This document shows positions 1-7,200 of a stretch of DNA of 64,000 nucleotides, one piece after another. Under the pieces are notes generated by a model. It was not told where the DNA came from. It worked only from the letters and a program-made list of their open reading frames with translations, and did not search any database. Each line of letters starts with the position of its first letter. Position 1 is the first letter of the stretch. Made by a program: the position numbers and the translations under genes. Origin of the DNA: Versatilivorator sp963663845. Lineage in GTDB: Bacteria; Acidobacteriota; Terriglobia; Versatilivoradales; Versatilivoraceae. The DNA is taken from NCBI GenBank assembly GCA_963663845.2, contig OY760650.2, positions 992,001-1,056,000 on the forward strand, given 5' to 3'.

Positions 1-1
1 C

Positions 2-988
2 CGACTGCGCGACAATCTCCTCGCGAATAAACCGATATCAATCTACATAGACGACTTAGACCGAGGCTGGCAAGGAAAACGTACCGACATCCATAGGATT
101 TCCGCGTTGCTCAACGCAGTTAGAGATCTGATCTCGGACAACCCGCTGATGCGCTTTCGGATCAGCCTTCGGTCGGACGTTTACTATTTGGTGCGTACCT
201 CCGACGAGTCTACCGACAAGATCGAAGGCTCCGTAATCTGGCAATCATGGACCAACCATGACATTTTCGTTCTTCTTCTAAAGAGGATCGAGACCTTCTT
301 TGGGAATCCACTTGACGTAGAGCATTGGAGGACGCTCCGTCAGGGGCAACTAGCGCCCATGCTTGACAAGGTCATGGAGCCACGATTCCGCGGGACTGGG
401 CATTGGGAGAACGCTCCGATACATCGCATTCTAATGTCTCTCATCAGAAAACGCCCGAGAGATTTGGTAAAGCTGTGCAGCCTCGCTGCAAGAAATGCCC
501 GTGCTCACAACGCCACCATAATCAAGACTGAGCATTTCGAGGCGATTTTTGAGGAATATTCTCAAGGTCGTATACAAGACACGATCAATGAATTTCGGTC
601 GGAACTGCCGGCCATCGAGGAACTCCTTCTCAACATGAAACCGAACAGAAAGGAGCGGACCGCCGCAATAGGATACACATACACAACCGATGCTCTTCTC
701 AAGAAGATTCAGCAGGTGATGGAAATGGCCTCGTTCAGGACTCCAACCGGATCAACTCCAACCGCCAAGGAGTTGGCAGCCTTCATGTACAAGATCAATT
801 TTTTAACCGCACGAAAAGACGATGGCGACAAGATTACCCGGAAGTATTTCGAAGAGAGTCGATATCTTTCGAGTACGCTCGCGGACTTCGGCTTTGCTTG
901 GGAAATTCATCCGGCGTACCGATGGGCTCTTCAGCCGAGTGACATCGGAGCCATCTACAGCAGTGTCCAACTGTCGAACAATGACTAG
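2..988 (+). CDS. P-loop ATPase, Sll1717-like family (5' end outside window)
   Basis: The frame is open from base 2 to the TAG at 986-988 (328 codons), so the gene starts upstream of the window; the TTG at 107 is an internal codon. The visible part opens with a Walker B strand, IYIDDLDRGW (about residues 14-23). It is followed by a block containing RSDVYYLV and RTSDESTDK that I recognise from Sll1717-type P-loop ATPases, a STAND/KAP-like group often found in variable loci. The Walker A loop must lie before base 1. The rest looks helical, without membrane segments or signal peptide. Base composition is visibly more A+T-rich than the genes after 1854, and an IS remnant follows, so horizontal acquisition is likely. 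Role beyond nucleotide hydrolysis is unknown; a defence role is only a guess. Confidence 0.7.
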   Translation, partial: RLRDNLLANKPISIYIDDLDRGWQGKRTDIHRISALLNAVRDLISDNPLMRFRISLRSDVYYLVRTSDESTDKIEGSVIWQSWTNHDIFVLLLKRIETFFGNPLDVEHWRTLRQGQLAPMLDKVMEPRFRGTGHWENAPIHRILMSLIRKRPRDLVKLCSLAARNARAHNATIIKTEHFEAIFEEYSQGRIQDTINEFRSELPAIEELLLNMKPNRKERTAAIGYTYTTDALLKKIQQVMEMASFRTPTGSTPTAKELAAFMYKINFLTARKDDGDKITRKYFEESRYLSSTLADFGFAWEIHPAYRWALQPSDIGAIYSSVQLSNND

Positions 989-989
989 G

Positions 990-1003
990 GGACAGCACTG
1001 TCC
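990..1003. repeat. Short palindrome, possible left end of the IS4-type remnant
   Basis: GGACAG-CA-CTGTCC is a perfect 6-bp inverted repeat with a 2-base spacer. It lies directly after the stop codon of the upstream ATPase gene and about 135 bp before the transposase start. It could be the terminal sequence of the insertion element or a small terminator hairpin. No matching right end was found, because the element is truncated. Confidence 0.35.
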
Positions 1004-1137
1004 GGTTAAGCTTTCAAGACTTCGATGTAACCAGTTTATTTCCATAAGTTTACGAGCAGAAATGACTGTTTTCGACTTCAACGCGCCGCAGCATGTCAGC
1101 CATACTATCTCCACGTTCATGTGGAAAGGAGTGGCTG

Positions 1138-1581
1138 ATGTACACGGGACAAATGGTGTTCTCCCAGTTGATGGATTTTCTGCCCAGGCACGAGTTCAAC
1201 CAGTGCGTTCGTCGCTATCAAGGCAACTACCGGGTGCGCAAGTTCTCCTGCCTCGATCAGTTCCTGTGCATGGTCTTCGCCCAATTCACCTATCGGGAGA
1301 GTCTGCGCGACACCGAAACCTGTCTGCGCGCCGTCGAGTCGAAGCTCTATCATGCCGGCATCCGCGGCCGAGTCTCCCGAAGCACCTTGGCCGACGCCAA
1401 CGAGAGCAGAGACTGGCGCATCTGGGCCGACTTCGCCCAGGTGTTGGTGGGCAGGGCCAGACAACTCTATGCCGGAGAGGACTTCGGCCTCGCCTTGCAA
1501 CAGAGCGCCTACGCCCTGGATTCCACCAACATCGATCTGTGTCTTTCGTTGTTCCCCTTGGCCATCTTTAACAAGGCTTTC
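1138..1581 (+). pseudogene. IS4-family transposase, N-terminal fragment (DUF4372 type)
   Basis: From the ATG at 1138 the product matches the start of DUF4372/IS4-type transposases: MYTGQMVFSQLMDFLP, then a RYQGN segment, FSCLDQFLCM, TYRESLRD and the SRSTLADANE block. It reaches the first catalytic Asp in YALDST (D128) and NIDLCLSLFP (ends near residue 140). Family members run to roughly 370-400 residues with two further acidic catalytic residues. Here recognisable similarity stops after about residue 148 and the frame runs on into unrelated sequence. The element therefore lacks the DDE core and is dead. Its broken edge abuts a fragment of a DUF1640-like gene at 1610, so a deletion or recombination joined the two. 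Confidence 0.8.
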
Positions 1582-1609
1582 AGCTACACTTTTATTATCA
1601 ACACCTTAC

Positions 1610-1714
1610 GCGGAACTCAAGACCGACATGTTCAAGGTCGCCGTGGGCGTGGCTATTGCAGTCATCCTGGCCAATGCCACGATGACCATCGCTCTGATCC
1701 GCTTCCTCGCCTAG
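1610..1714 (+). pseudogene. C-terminal remnant of a DUF1640-like membrane-anchored coiled-coil protein
   Basis: This frame encodes about 34 residues ending at TAG 1712-1714: a short hydrophilic lead (AELKTDMFK) followed by a single membrane segment with the pattern VAVGVAIAVILANATMTIAL. That layout, charged coiled coil then a terminal anchor, matches the tail of DUF1640-type small proteins such as the intact one at 16272-16538. No start codon, ribosome site or N-terminal half is present; the sequence upstream is the broken transposase. I read it as the surviving end of a gene whose front was removed when the IS element inserted or decayed. Confidence 0.5.
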
Positions 1715-1853
1715 CCGTCGAATCCAATACCAACCCGTTACGTAACGGCCATGGGACTGAGCCACGCGGAACGCCAACGGCGGCATCGAGAGCGCCTCAA
1801 GGCAGGGCAACCGCCGCCCCGCGTGCGCTACCGCCGTCCCTAAAGATAAGTGG

Positions 1854-4103
1854 TCACCGGGCCGGCGGGGCCAGGTCTAAGGAGGGCCGCTTCAGTGGGA
1901 TGGCTCGGGCCTCTCCCTCGCGAATCCGGTAGAACCCGTCCGGGGAGAGATCGGAGAGGGTCTGGGTCTGGCCGGTCGCGGGCCAGTAGACTTCCACGGC
2001 CTTGATCCCGGTCGCCCGGCCCAGTCCGATCTCCTGCTGCAGGCTGGAGGCCCCGAAGCTCCCGCCGGTGGATACGGTGGCGTGAATGTCCCTGTCGCCC
2101 TCTTCGGTCTCCACCGTCACCTTGATGCGCGCTCCCAGGGCCATGCGATTGGTCTTCACCCCTTCCAGGAGGAGAGTGATCCAGCGGTTGCCGTGCCCGG
2201 GATTGAGGAAGAGCAGGTTCTGGTAGACGTCCCCGGAATACCACCCCCCCATCACCGTGTAGATGTCCTGGTCGCCGTCGTTGTCGATGTCGCCGAAGGA
2301 GACGCCGTGGCCCTTCTGGAGATGGCCGAATCCTCCCGAGGTGGTGACGTTTTGGAAGACCTTTCCCTGGTGGTTGCGAAACATCTGATTGGGAATGAGC
2401 GTCCGCAGGTCGGGCTCTCCCGTGCCCAGATAGCAGTCCGGGAAACCGTCGTTGTCCAGGTCGCCGAAATTGGCTCCCATGGTCAGCAGCGCCCGCTCGA
2501 GGCCCGCTTCGCGGGAAACGTCCCGGAAGGTTCCGTCCCCGTTGTTGCGGAAGAGGCGTGAGAACTCGCCCTGGTGGGGCAGTCCCAGGAACGCCTTGAT
2601 CGCCTCCTCCAGCGAGCCCGAGAAATCGGGCTTGAGCGAATAGCCGGCCACGAACAGGTCCTGCCAACCGTCGTTGTCGTAGTCCCAGAACCAGGTGGCG
2701 AAGCTCTTGCGGGGTTCCCCGACCCCGGCATGGCGGCTCACCTCCACGAATCTCCAGGACGGCTTTCCTGAGGCGCCCTCCCCGCTGGAGGGGCCGGGGC
2801 CGTCATTGCGATAGAGCAGGTTGCCGGCGTCCATGCGGGACAGGTAGAGGTCCGGGTCGCCGTCGTTGTCGTAGTCCCCCCAGGCCACCCCCTTGACGTA
2901 ACCGGCCCGGGCCAGTCCCAGGGCAGCGGCCAGGTTGGAGAAGGTCCCGTCGCCGTTGTTGCGATAGAGCTCGCAGGGATGAATCTCGCTGCCGGTGGAC
3001 TCGTTGCCGATGAAGAGGTCCAGGTGGCCGTCGTTGTCGTAGTCGGCCCAGGCGGCCGCCTGGGTGGGGTGGTAGCTGAGCAGACCGGCCGCCTCGGTGA
3101 CATCCTCGAAGGTGCCGTCTCCGTTATTGCGCAACAGGGAGTTGGGATGGTCTCCCAGGCCCTGCAGCCAGGCCCCCCGCAGCACCAGCACGTCCGCATA
3201 GCCGTCGTTGTCGTAGTCGGCCTGGGAGATGTTGAGGCCTCCCACCTGCCCTTCCAGGCCGGCGGCCCGGGTGCGGTCGCTGAAGCTGCCGTCGCCGTTG
3301 TTGCGGAAGTAGCGCAGCGGGTCCCGCATCCCCCAGGAGGAAGCCATGATGTCCAGGAAGCCGTCCCGGTCGAAGTCTTCCAGGATGCTGCCCCCGGACA
3401 GCGCCGTCACGTCCACGCCCAGCCGGGGCGCCACCTCCCGGAAATGCCCGATATCGTGGTCGGAGGCCAGGATGTCCGCCGGGATGACCCATTGCGGCGA
3501 GACCTTGGCCGGATGCTCCCCCAGGGTCATGTAGGCCAGGTTGAGCAGCCAGCGATGCCCCAGATTGCCGGGATCGTCCGAGAGGAGCTGGAGCAGGACA
3601 GGAATGGCCCCCCGGGAGCCCCGCTGCAGCCGGTGCCGGCCCGATTCCCGGACGGGAAGAAAACAGGAGTGCTCTCCGTGGGCGGCGATGCAGTTTTCCT
3701 GCTCGCCCAGCCGCAGAAAGGCGACCGCCAGCAAATCCCGGATCACGGCAGCGGTCTCCCCCGACAGTCGCCAGGGCTGCCGCCCGACCCAGGCCTGCAG
3801 ATCGGTCAATTCCTCAATGGCAGCCTGGCTCTGCCCGCTCCTGAGAAGCTTCAGCGCCACCTGAAGCCGCAGGCCCGTTTGTTGGCGCGGATCTTCGACG
3901 GTCCGCAGGCGCCGGCGAAGCTGCGCCACCGCCCGGGTATTCATGGGGTGATCGGGAAAGAAGTCGGCGTTGCGGGCCAGTTGGGCCAGCCGGGCAGCCA
4001 TGCGCCGGGAGCCGGGTCCGGCCTCGGCCGCCAGATCGCCTTGAAGGCAGAGGACGGCCATCAGGCAGCTCAGCAGGGCGGCGATCGGGAATCTGCCGGA
4101 CAT
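1854..4103 (-). CDS. CRTAC1-type secreted beta-propeller protein (VCBS/FG-GAP repeats + ASPIC/UnbV)
   Basis: A 749-residue exported protein. The N-terminus is a signal peptide (hydrophobic core AALLSCLMAVLCL, cleavage near residue 26). Residues 40-170 resemble a TPR-like helical part, after which come about seven FG-GAP/VCBS repeats, each with a calcium-loop motif: DFDRDGFLD, DYDNDGYAD, DYDNDGHLD, DYDNDGDPD, DYDNDGWQD, DLDNDGFPD, DIDNDGDQD. The last ~80 residues are an ASPIC/UnbV domain (GARIKVTVETEEGD, then GSFGASS, GLG and VEVYWPATG). Such proteins fold as integrin-like propellers, and the family is of uncertain biochemical role. It starts 6 bp after the stop of the homologous upstream gene on the same strand, so the two form one operon and a probable tandem duplication. 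Confidence 0.9.
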   Translation of the reverse strand: MSGRFPIAALLSCLMAVLCLQGDLAAEAGPGSRRMAARLAQLARNADFFPDHPMNTRAVAQLRRRLRTVEDPRQQTGLRLQVALKLLRSGQSQAAIEELTDLQAWVGRQPWRLSGETAAVIRDLLAVAFLRLGEQENCIAAHGEHSCFLPVRESGRHRLQRGSRGAIPVLLQLLSDDPGNLGHRWLLNLAYMTLGEHPAKVSPQWVIPADILASDHDIGHFREVAPRLGVDVTALSGGSILEDFDRDGFLDIMASSWGMRDPLRYFRNNGDGSFSDRTRAAGLEGQVGGLNISQADYDNDGYADVLVLRGAWLQGLGDHPNSLLRNNGDGTFEDVTEAAGLLSYHPTQAAAWADYDNDGHLDLFIGNESTGSEIHPCELYRNNGDGTFSNLAAALGLARAGYVKGVAWGDYDNDGDPDLYLSRMDAGNLLYRNDGPGPSSGEGASGKPSWRFVEVSRHAGVGEPRKSFATWFWDYDNDGWQDLFVAGYSLKPDFSGSLEEAIKAFLGLPHQGEFSRLFRNNGDGTFRDVSREAGLERALLTMGANFGDLDNDGFPDCYLGTGEPDLRTLIPNQMFRNHQGKVFQNVTTSGGFGHLQKGHGVSFGDIDNDGDQDIYTVMGGWYSGDVYQNLLFLNPGHGNRWITLLLEGVKTNRMALGARIKVTVETEEGDRDIHATVSTGGSFGASSLQQEIGLGRATGIKAVEVYWPATGQTQTLSDLSPDGFYRIREGEARAIPLKRPSLDLAPPAR

Positions 4104-4109
4104 GGCGGG

Positions 4110-5789
4110 CTACTCCACAGCCGGGCGGGGACCGGGGACGCTCGAGTACTCGGAGGCGCGACCCTCGGTCACCTGCAGGATTCGATTGGCGGGAACGTCC
4201 CTGAGAACTTCCTCTTTCCCGCTGGGCCAGCGAATCCGGATCTCCTCCACCCTGGAGGCCTCCCCCAATCCGAAATGGGCGCGCGGATCGCCGGCCGACA
4301 GGTAGCTTCCCCCGCCCGTGACCTGGTCGGTCTGGCTTCCGGCGGCCGTGGTGAGGGTCAAGCGGGTCCCCACGGCGTCCCGGCTGCTGTCGGTGCCGGT
4401 CAAGCGGAGCTGGATCCAGTTCCCGCGGGCGCCCACCCGGTTGATGAGCAGGGCCGGCTGGGCCCCGCAGTTGCTGACGAGGACGTCGATGTCCCCGTCG
4501 TTGTCGATATCTCCCAGGGCCAAGCCGCGACCTACCCGCGGCTGCCCGGCGGACCAGCGATAAAAGGGCTCGTGCTCCAGGAATCGCCCCCCCCGGTTTT
4601 CGAACAACTGATCCGGTTGGGCATGGGAGAGGTCGGGCTGGATCTTTTCGATATTGTCCACCACGTGTCCGTTGACCACCAGCAGGTCCCGGTCACCGTC
4701 GTTGTCGAAATCCAGAAAGCCGGCGCCGAAACCCAGCAGAAAACGATCCTTCCGCGCCAGGCCGGACCTCCAGCGCTCGTCCCCGAACAGCCAGTTTCCC
4801 TGGTAGCGGTAGAGGGCGTTGGTCTCCAGGTCGTAGTTGGTCACGACGATGTCGAGGAGGCGGTCTCCGTCGTAGTCGGCCGCATCCACGCCCATCCCGG
4901 CTTCGGCCTGGGCCTGGCTGTTGTAGCCGGTCCCCGAAAGAAGCGTGACGTCGGCGAAGGTCCCGTCCCCGTTGTTCCTGAACAGAAAATTGCGGACCGA
5001 GTCGTTGGCCACGTAGAGGTCGACCCATCCGTCCTGGTCGAAATCGGCCGCCACCACTCCCAGGCCCTTGCCCTCGGGGTTCAGGATGCCGCCGGACCGG
5101 CTGACGTCGCGGAATTTGCCATCGCCCAGGTTCCGGTAGAGACGGTCGGCCACCCCCCCGTAGTGGCGCGGATGGCAATAGGCCCGGACCCCCTTCATCT
5201 CGCAGGGCGGATTGCGCTCGAAGGTCGCATCCAGGTAGTTGACCACGTAGAGGTCGGGGGCTCCGTCTCTGTCATAGTCGAAGAAGGCGGCGCTGGTGCT
5301 CCATTCGGCGCCGGCGACGCCCGCCCCGGCGGTGACGTCGCTGAAGGTGCCGTCGCCGTTGTTGCGGTAGAGCCGGTTGGGGCCGAAACAGGTGAGGTAG
5401 AGATCGGGGTCCCCGTCGTTGTCGTAGTCACCCACGGCGACTCCCATGCCGTAATCGGCGGTCGGCTCCAGGCCGGCCTCAGCCGTCACCTCCTCCAGCC
5501 GCCCGCCGCCCAGGTTGCGATAGAGCGCGTGGGGTCTCGGCTCGAACGGCGCAGAATCGGGCGTGCGGCCGCCGTTGATCAGCAGCACGTCCAGCCTGCC
5601 GTCGCCGTCGTAGTCGAGCAGGGCGCAACCCGATCCCATGGTCTCCACCAGGTGCTTCTGCGGAGAGGCGCCGTTCTGGTGGCGAAAATCGATGCCCATC
5701 TCCCGGGTCCGGTCGCTGAAAGGCAGGGCCGGGTCCGCCGGAACGGCATCGCCGGAAAAGCCAAGAAGACAGAGCGCCGGCAACACCAT
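4110..5789 (-). CDS. CRTAC1-type secreted beta-propeller protein (first gene of the pair)
   Basis: The start is placed at the ATG at 5787-5789 because it opens a short signal peptide (MVLPALCLLGFSGDAVPA). The frame is open further upstream but there it runs through low-complexity repeat DNA. The 559-residue product has FG-GAP/VCBS repeats with calcium-loop motifs (DYDGDGRLD, DYDNDGDPD, DYDRDGAPD, DFDQDGWVD, DFDNDGDRD, DIDNDGDID), each followed by a LYRN-NGDG-type strand. A C-terminal ASPIC/UnbV domain follows (GTRLTLTTAAG, GGGSYLSAGDPRAHFGLG, RIRWPSG). It lacks the TPR-like N-terminal extension of its downstream neighbour. Probably a periplasmic or surface propeller; ligand unknown. Confidence 0.88.
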   Translation of the reverse strand: MVLPALCLLGFSGDAVPADPALPFSDRTREMGIDFRHQNGASPQKHLVETMGSGCALLDYDGDGRLDVLLINGGRTPDSAPFEPRPHALYRNLGGGRLEEVTAEAGLEPTADYGMGVAVGDYDNDGDPDLYLTCFGPNRLYRNNGDGTFSDVTAGAGVAGAEWSTSAAFFDYDRDGAPDLYVVNYLDATFERNPPCEMKGVRAYCHPRHYGGVADRLYRNLGDGKFRDVSRSGGILNPEGKGLGVVAADFDQDGWVDLYVANDSVRNFLFRNNGDGTFADVTLLSGTGYNSQAQAEAGMGVDAADYDGDRLLDIVVTNYDLETNALYRYQGNWLFGDERWRSGLARKDRFLLGFGAGFLDFDNDGDRDLLVVNGHVVDNIEKIQPDLSHAQPDQLFENRGGRFLEHEPFYRWSAGQPRVGRGLALGDIDNDGDIDVLVSNCGAQPALLINRVGARGNWIQLRLTGTDSSRDAVGTRLTLTTAAGSQTDQVTGGGSYLSAGDPRAHFGLGEASRVEEIRIRWPSGKEEVLRDVPANRILQVTEGRASEYSSVPGPRPAVE

Positions 5790-5800
5790 GCGGAACCGCA

Positions 5801-5838
5801 GGAGAGTGGAGAGTGAAGAGTGGAGAGTGGAGAGTGAT
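5801..5838. repeat. Purine-rich GAGAGTG-type minisatellite
   Basis: Imperfect tandem units of GGAGAGTG and GAAGAGTG follow one another just upstream of the CRTAC1 gene start. Related arrays occur at 46748-46799 and, as a GATGAATGATGA variant, at 55362-55388. They lie beside gene starts or ends and appear to be slipped-strand repeats of no known function. Confidence 0.6.
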
Positions 5839-5880
5839 TGGATCGATGCGTAAAGCACGTCGTTGATCTCGGCGGAAAAC

Positions 5881-5915
5881 GACGAACCACCAATGGACAC
5901 GAATGAACACCAATA
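5881..5915 (+). repeat. Intergenic repeat family A, copy 1
   Basis: This 35-base block (core ACACGAATGAACACCAAT) matches the reverse complement of 11690-11724 at 34 of 35 positions by direct comparison. A shorter related arm lies at 11600-11630. The family is typical of dispersed palindromic elements in environmental Planctomycetes/Acidobacteria-like genomes (recalled, not searched). Confidence 0.7.
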
Positions 5916-6348
5916 AGCGGCAAAACACCTACGACCGCTACGGGACGCTCGGCAATCCGGGGTGTCCCGCCCGACAGACTGGAATTCTAGCACGGACGGG
6001 AGTCGCAGCTTGGCGGCCCCCGGCGGGCCGATTCACTACGCTTCAGGACCTGACGTTGGCGCCCTCCATTGAAAAAAAATCGGGTTGGGGTTAACCTGAA
6101 TAGTTGAACGAAGCACCCGCCTCAGGAGGGGGTCTCCTGAGCAGCGGAAGGCGACTCTTGCCGTCGAGGACGGACCTTCAAATTCGCAGTTCACCCCGCG
6201 CACAACCCCTGCCATGGCGCCCCGGACAGCCCGGGGCGAGCCCGCATGTCTCACCGGTGGATGCGGAGAGGGGGTCCGGAGCGCGGGGGACGCAGTCCGA
6301 GGTGGGTTCCGGAACCGCCGCCCTGAACCGGAATTCGGTGTCACCGTC

Positions 6349-7200
6349 ATGACCGAACCCGACTCCCCACCCATGATCGAGGCCCGGGGGTTGAGCAAGA
6401 CTTTCGGGACCTTTGCCGCGCTGCAGGAGGTCTCCTTCTCCATTCCCCGCGGACAGGTGGCCGCCTTCCTGGGGCCCAACGGAGCCGGCAAGTCGACCAC
6501 TCTGCGCATTCTGACCGGCTATCTCACGCCCACCGCCGGCGTGGCCCGCATTGCGGGGCGGGACGTCTCGCGCCACCGCATCGAGGCGGCTTCCCGGATC
6601 GGGTATCTCCCGGAGAACGGTCCTCTCTATCCGGAGATGACCCCTCTGGAGCTGCTGCGGTTTTTCGGCGAGGCCCGCGGTTTGACCCGGTACCGGCTCG
6701 AGGCGCGCATCGAGGCCGTGGTCGAGCAGTGCCGGCTGGAAGCCGTCCTGGAAAAGAGCGTCTACAAGCTTTCCAAGGGCTATCGCCAGCGCCTGGGAAT
6801 GGCCCAGGTCCTGCTCCACGAACCCGACATCCTCATCATGGACGAGCCCACCAGCGGCCTGGACCCCAACCAGATCCGCGAGGTCCGGGAGTTGATCCGG
6901 CAGTTGGGCCAAACCAGGACGGTGCTGCTCTCGACCCACATCCTGCAGGAAGTGGAAGCCGTGGCCGACCACGTCATTCTCATTCACGAGGGCCGGATCG
7001 TCTTTGACGGCACGCCCGGGGAGATGGCGGCCGGGCGCAGCCTGGCCGAGGCCTTCCACCGCCTGACGGGCAGGAACGGTCGGGATGCGCCCGAACCGGA
7101 AGCTTTCGCGCCAGGGCCGCAGGGCCCGACCCCCTCGGAGGAGACGGCCGGGAGCGCGGAGCAGGCGCCGGAGCCGGAGACAAGGGAGACGCAAGCGTGA
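6349..7200 (+). CDS. ABC transporter ATP-binding protein, Gld/ABC-2 type
   Basis: The ATG at 6349 is preferred over open frame upstream because the ABC domain begins nine codons in (MIEARGLSKTFG). All signatures are present: Walker A GPNGAGKST, Q-loop region, signature LSKGYRQRLGMA, Walker B ILIMDEPTSGLDP and switch His in STHIL. The last ~45 residues form an acidic, Pro/Glu-rich tail without structure. It should energise the membrane protein encoded next, whose start overlaps this stop (TGATG at 7198-7202), implying translational coupling. The set resembles the gliding-type (GldA-GldFG) exporters, which in non-gliding bacteria are of unknown substrate. Confidence 0.92.
   Translation: MTEPDSPPMIEARGLSKTFGTFAALQEVSFSIPRGQVAAFLGPNGAGKSTTLRILTGYLTPTAGVARIAGRDVSRHRIEAASRIGYLPENGPLYPEMTPLELLRFFGEARGLTRYRLEARIEAVVEQCRLEAVLEKSVYKLSKGYRQRLGMAQVLLHEPDILIMDEPTSGLDPNQIREVRELIRQLGQTRTVLLSTHILQEVEAVADHVILIHEGRIVFDGTPGEMAAGRSLAEAFHRLTGRNGRDAPEPEAFAPGPQGPTPSEETAGSAEQAPEPETRETQA

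Larger units (their letters stand above)
5790..6348. other. Intergenic region between divergent operons, with two repeat types
   Basis: This 559-bp stretch separates the CRTAC1 operon (-) from the ABC exporter operon (+). It holds a purine-rich GAGAGTG tandem at about 5801-5838 and the family-A repeat at 5881-5915. A weak promoter candidate for the exporter, TTGAAA at 6069-6074 and TAACCT at 6092-6097 with a 17-bp spacer, is the only regulatory signal I can offer. An open frame across 6214-6348 has no family similarity and is treated as non-coding leader. Confidence 0.5.

Noticed and set aside
822..1571. Overlapping plus-strand frame across the Sll1717 and IS region
   Set aside because: It crosses the transposase start in another frame; the product is Arg/Pro-rich with no family match.
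2979..3640. Direct repeats GTCGTTGTCGTAGTC that could look like an array
   Set aside because: They are codons for the DYDNDG calcium loops of the VCBS repeats, unevenly spaced and coding, so not CRISPR.
2979..5816. Long open frame of 945 codons on the plus strand opposite the CRTAC1 genes
   Set aside because: It mirrors the two VCBS genes, has low-complexity Val/Gly/Pro-rich product and no domain; it is an antisense shadow typical of high-GC DNA.
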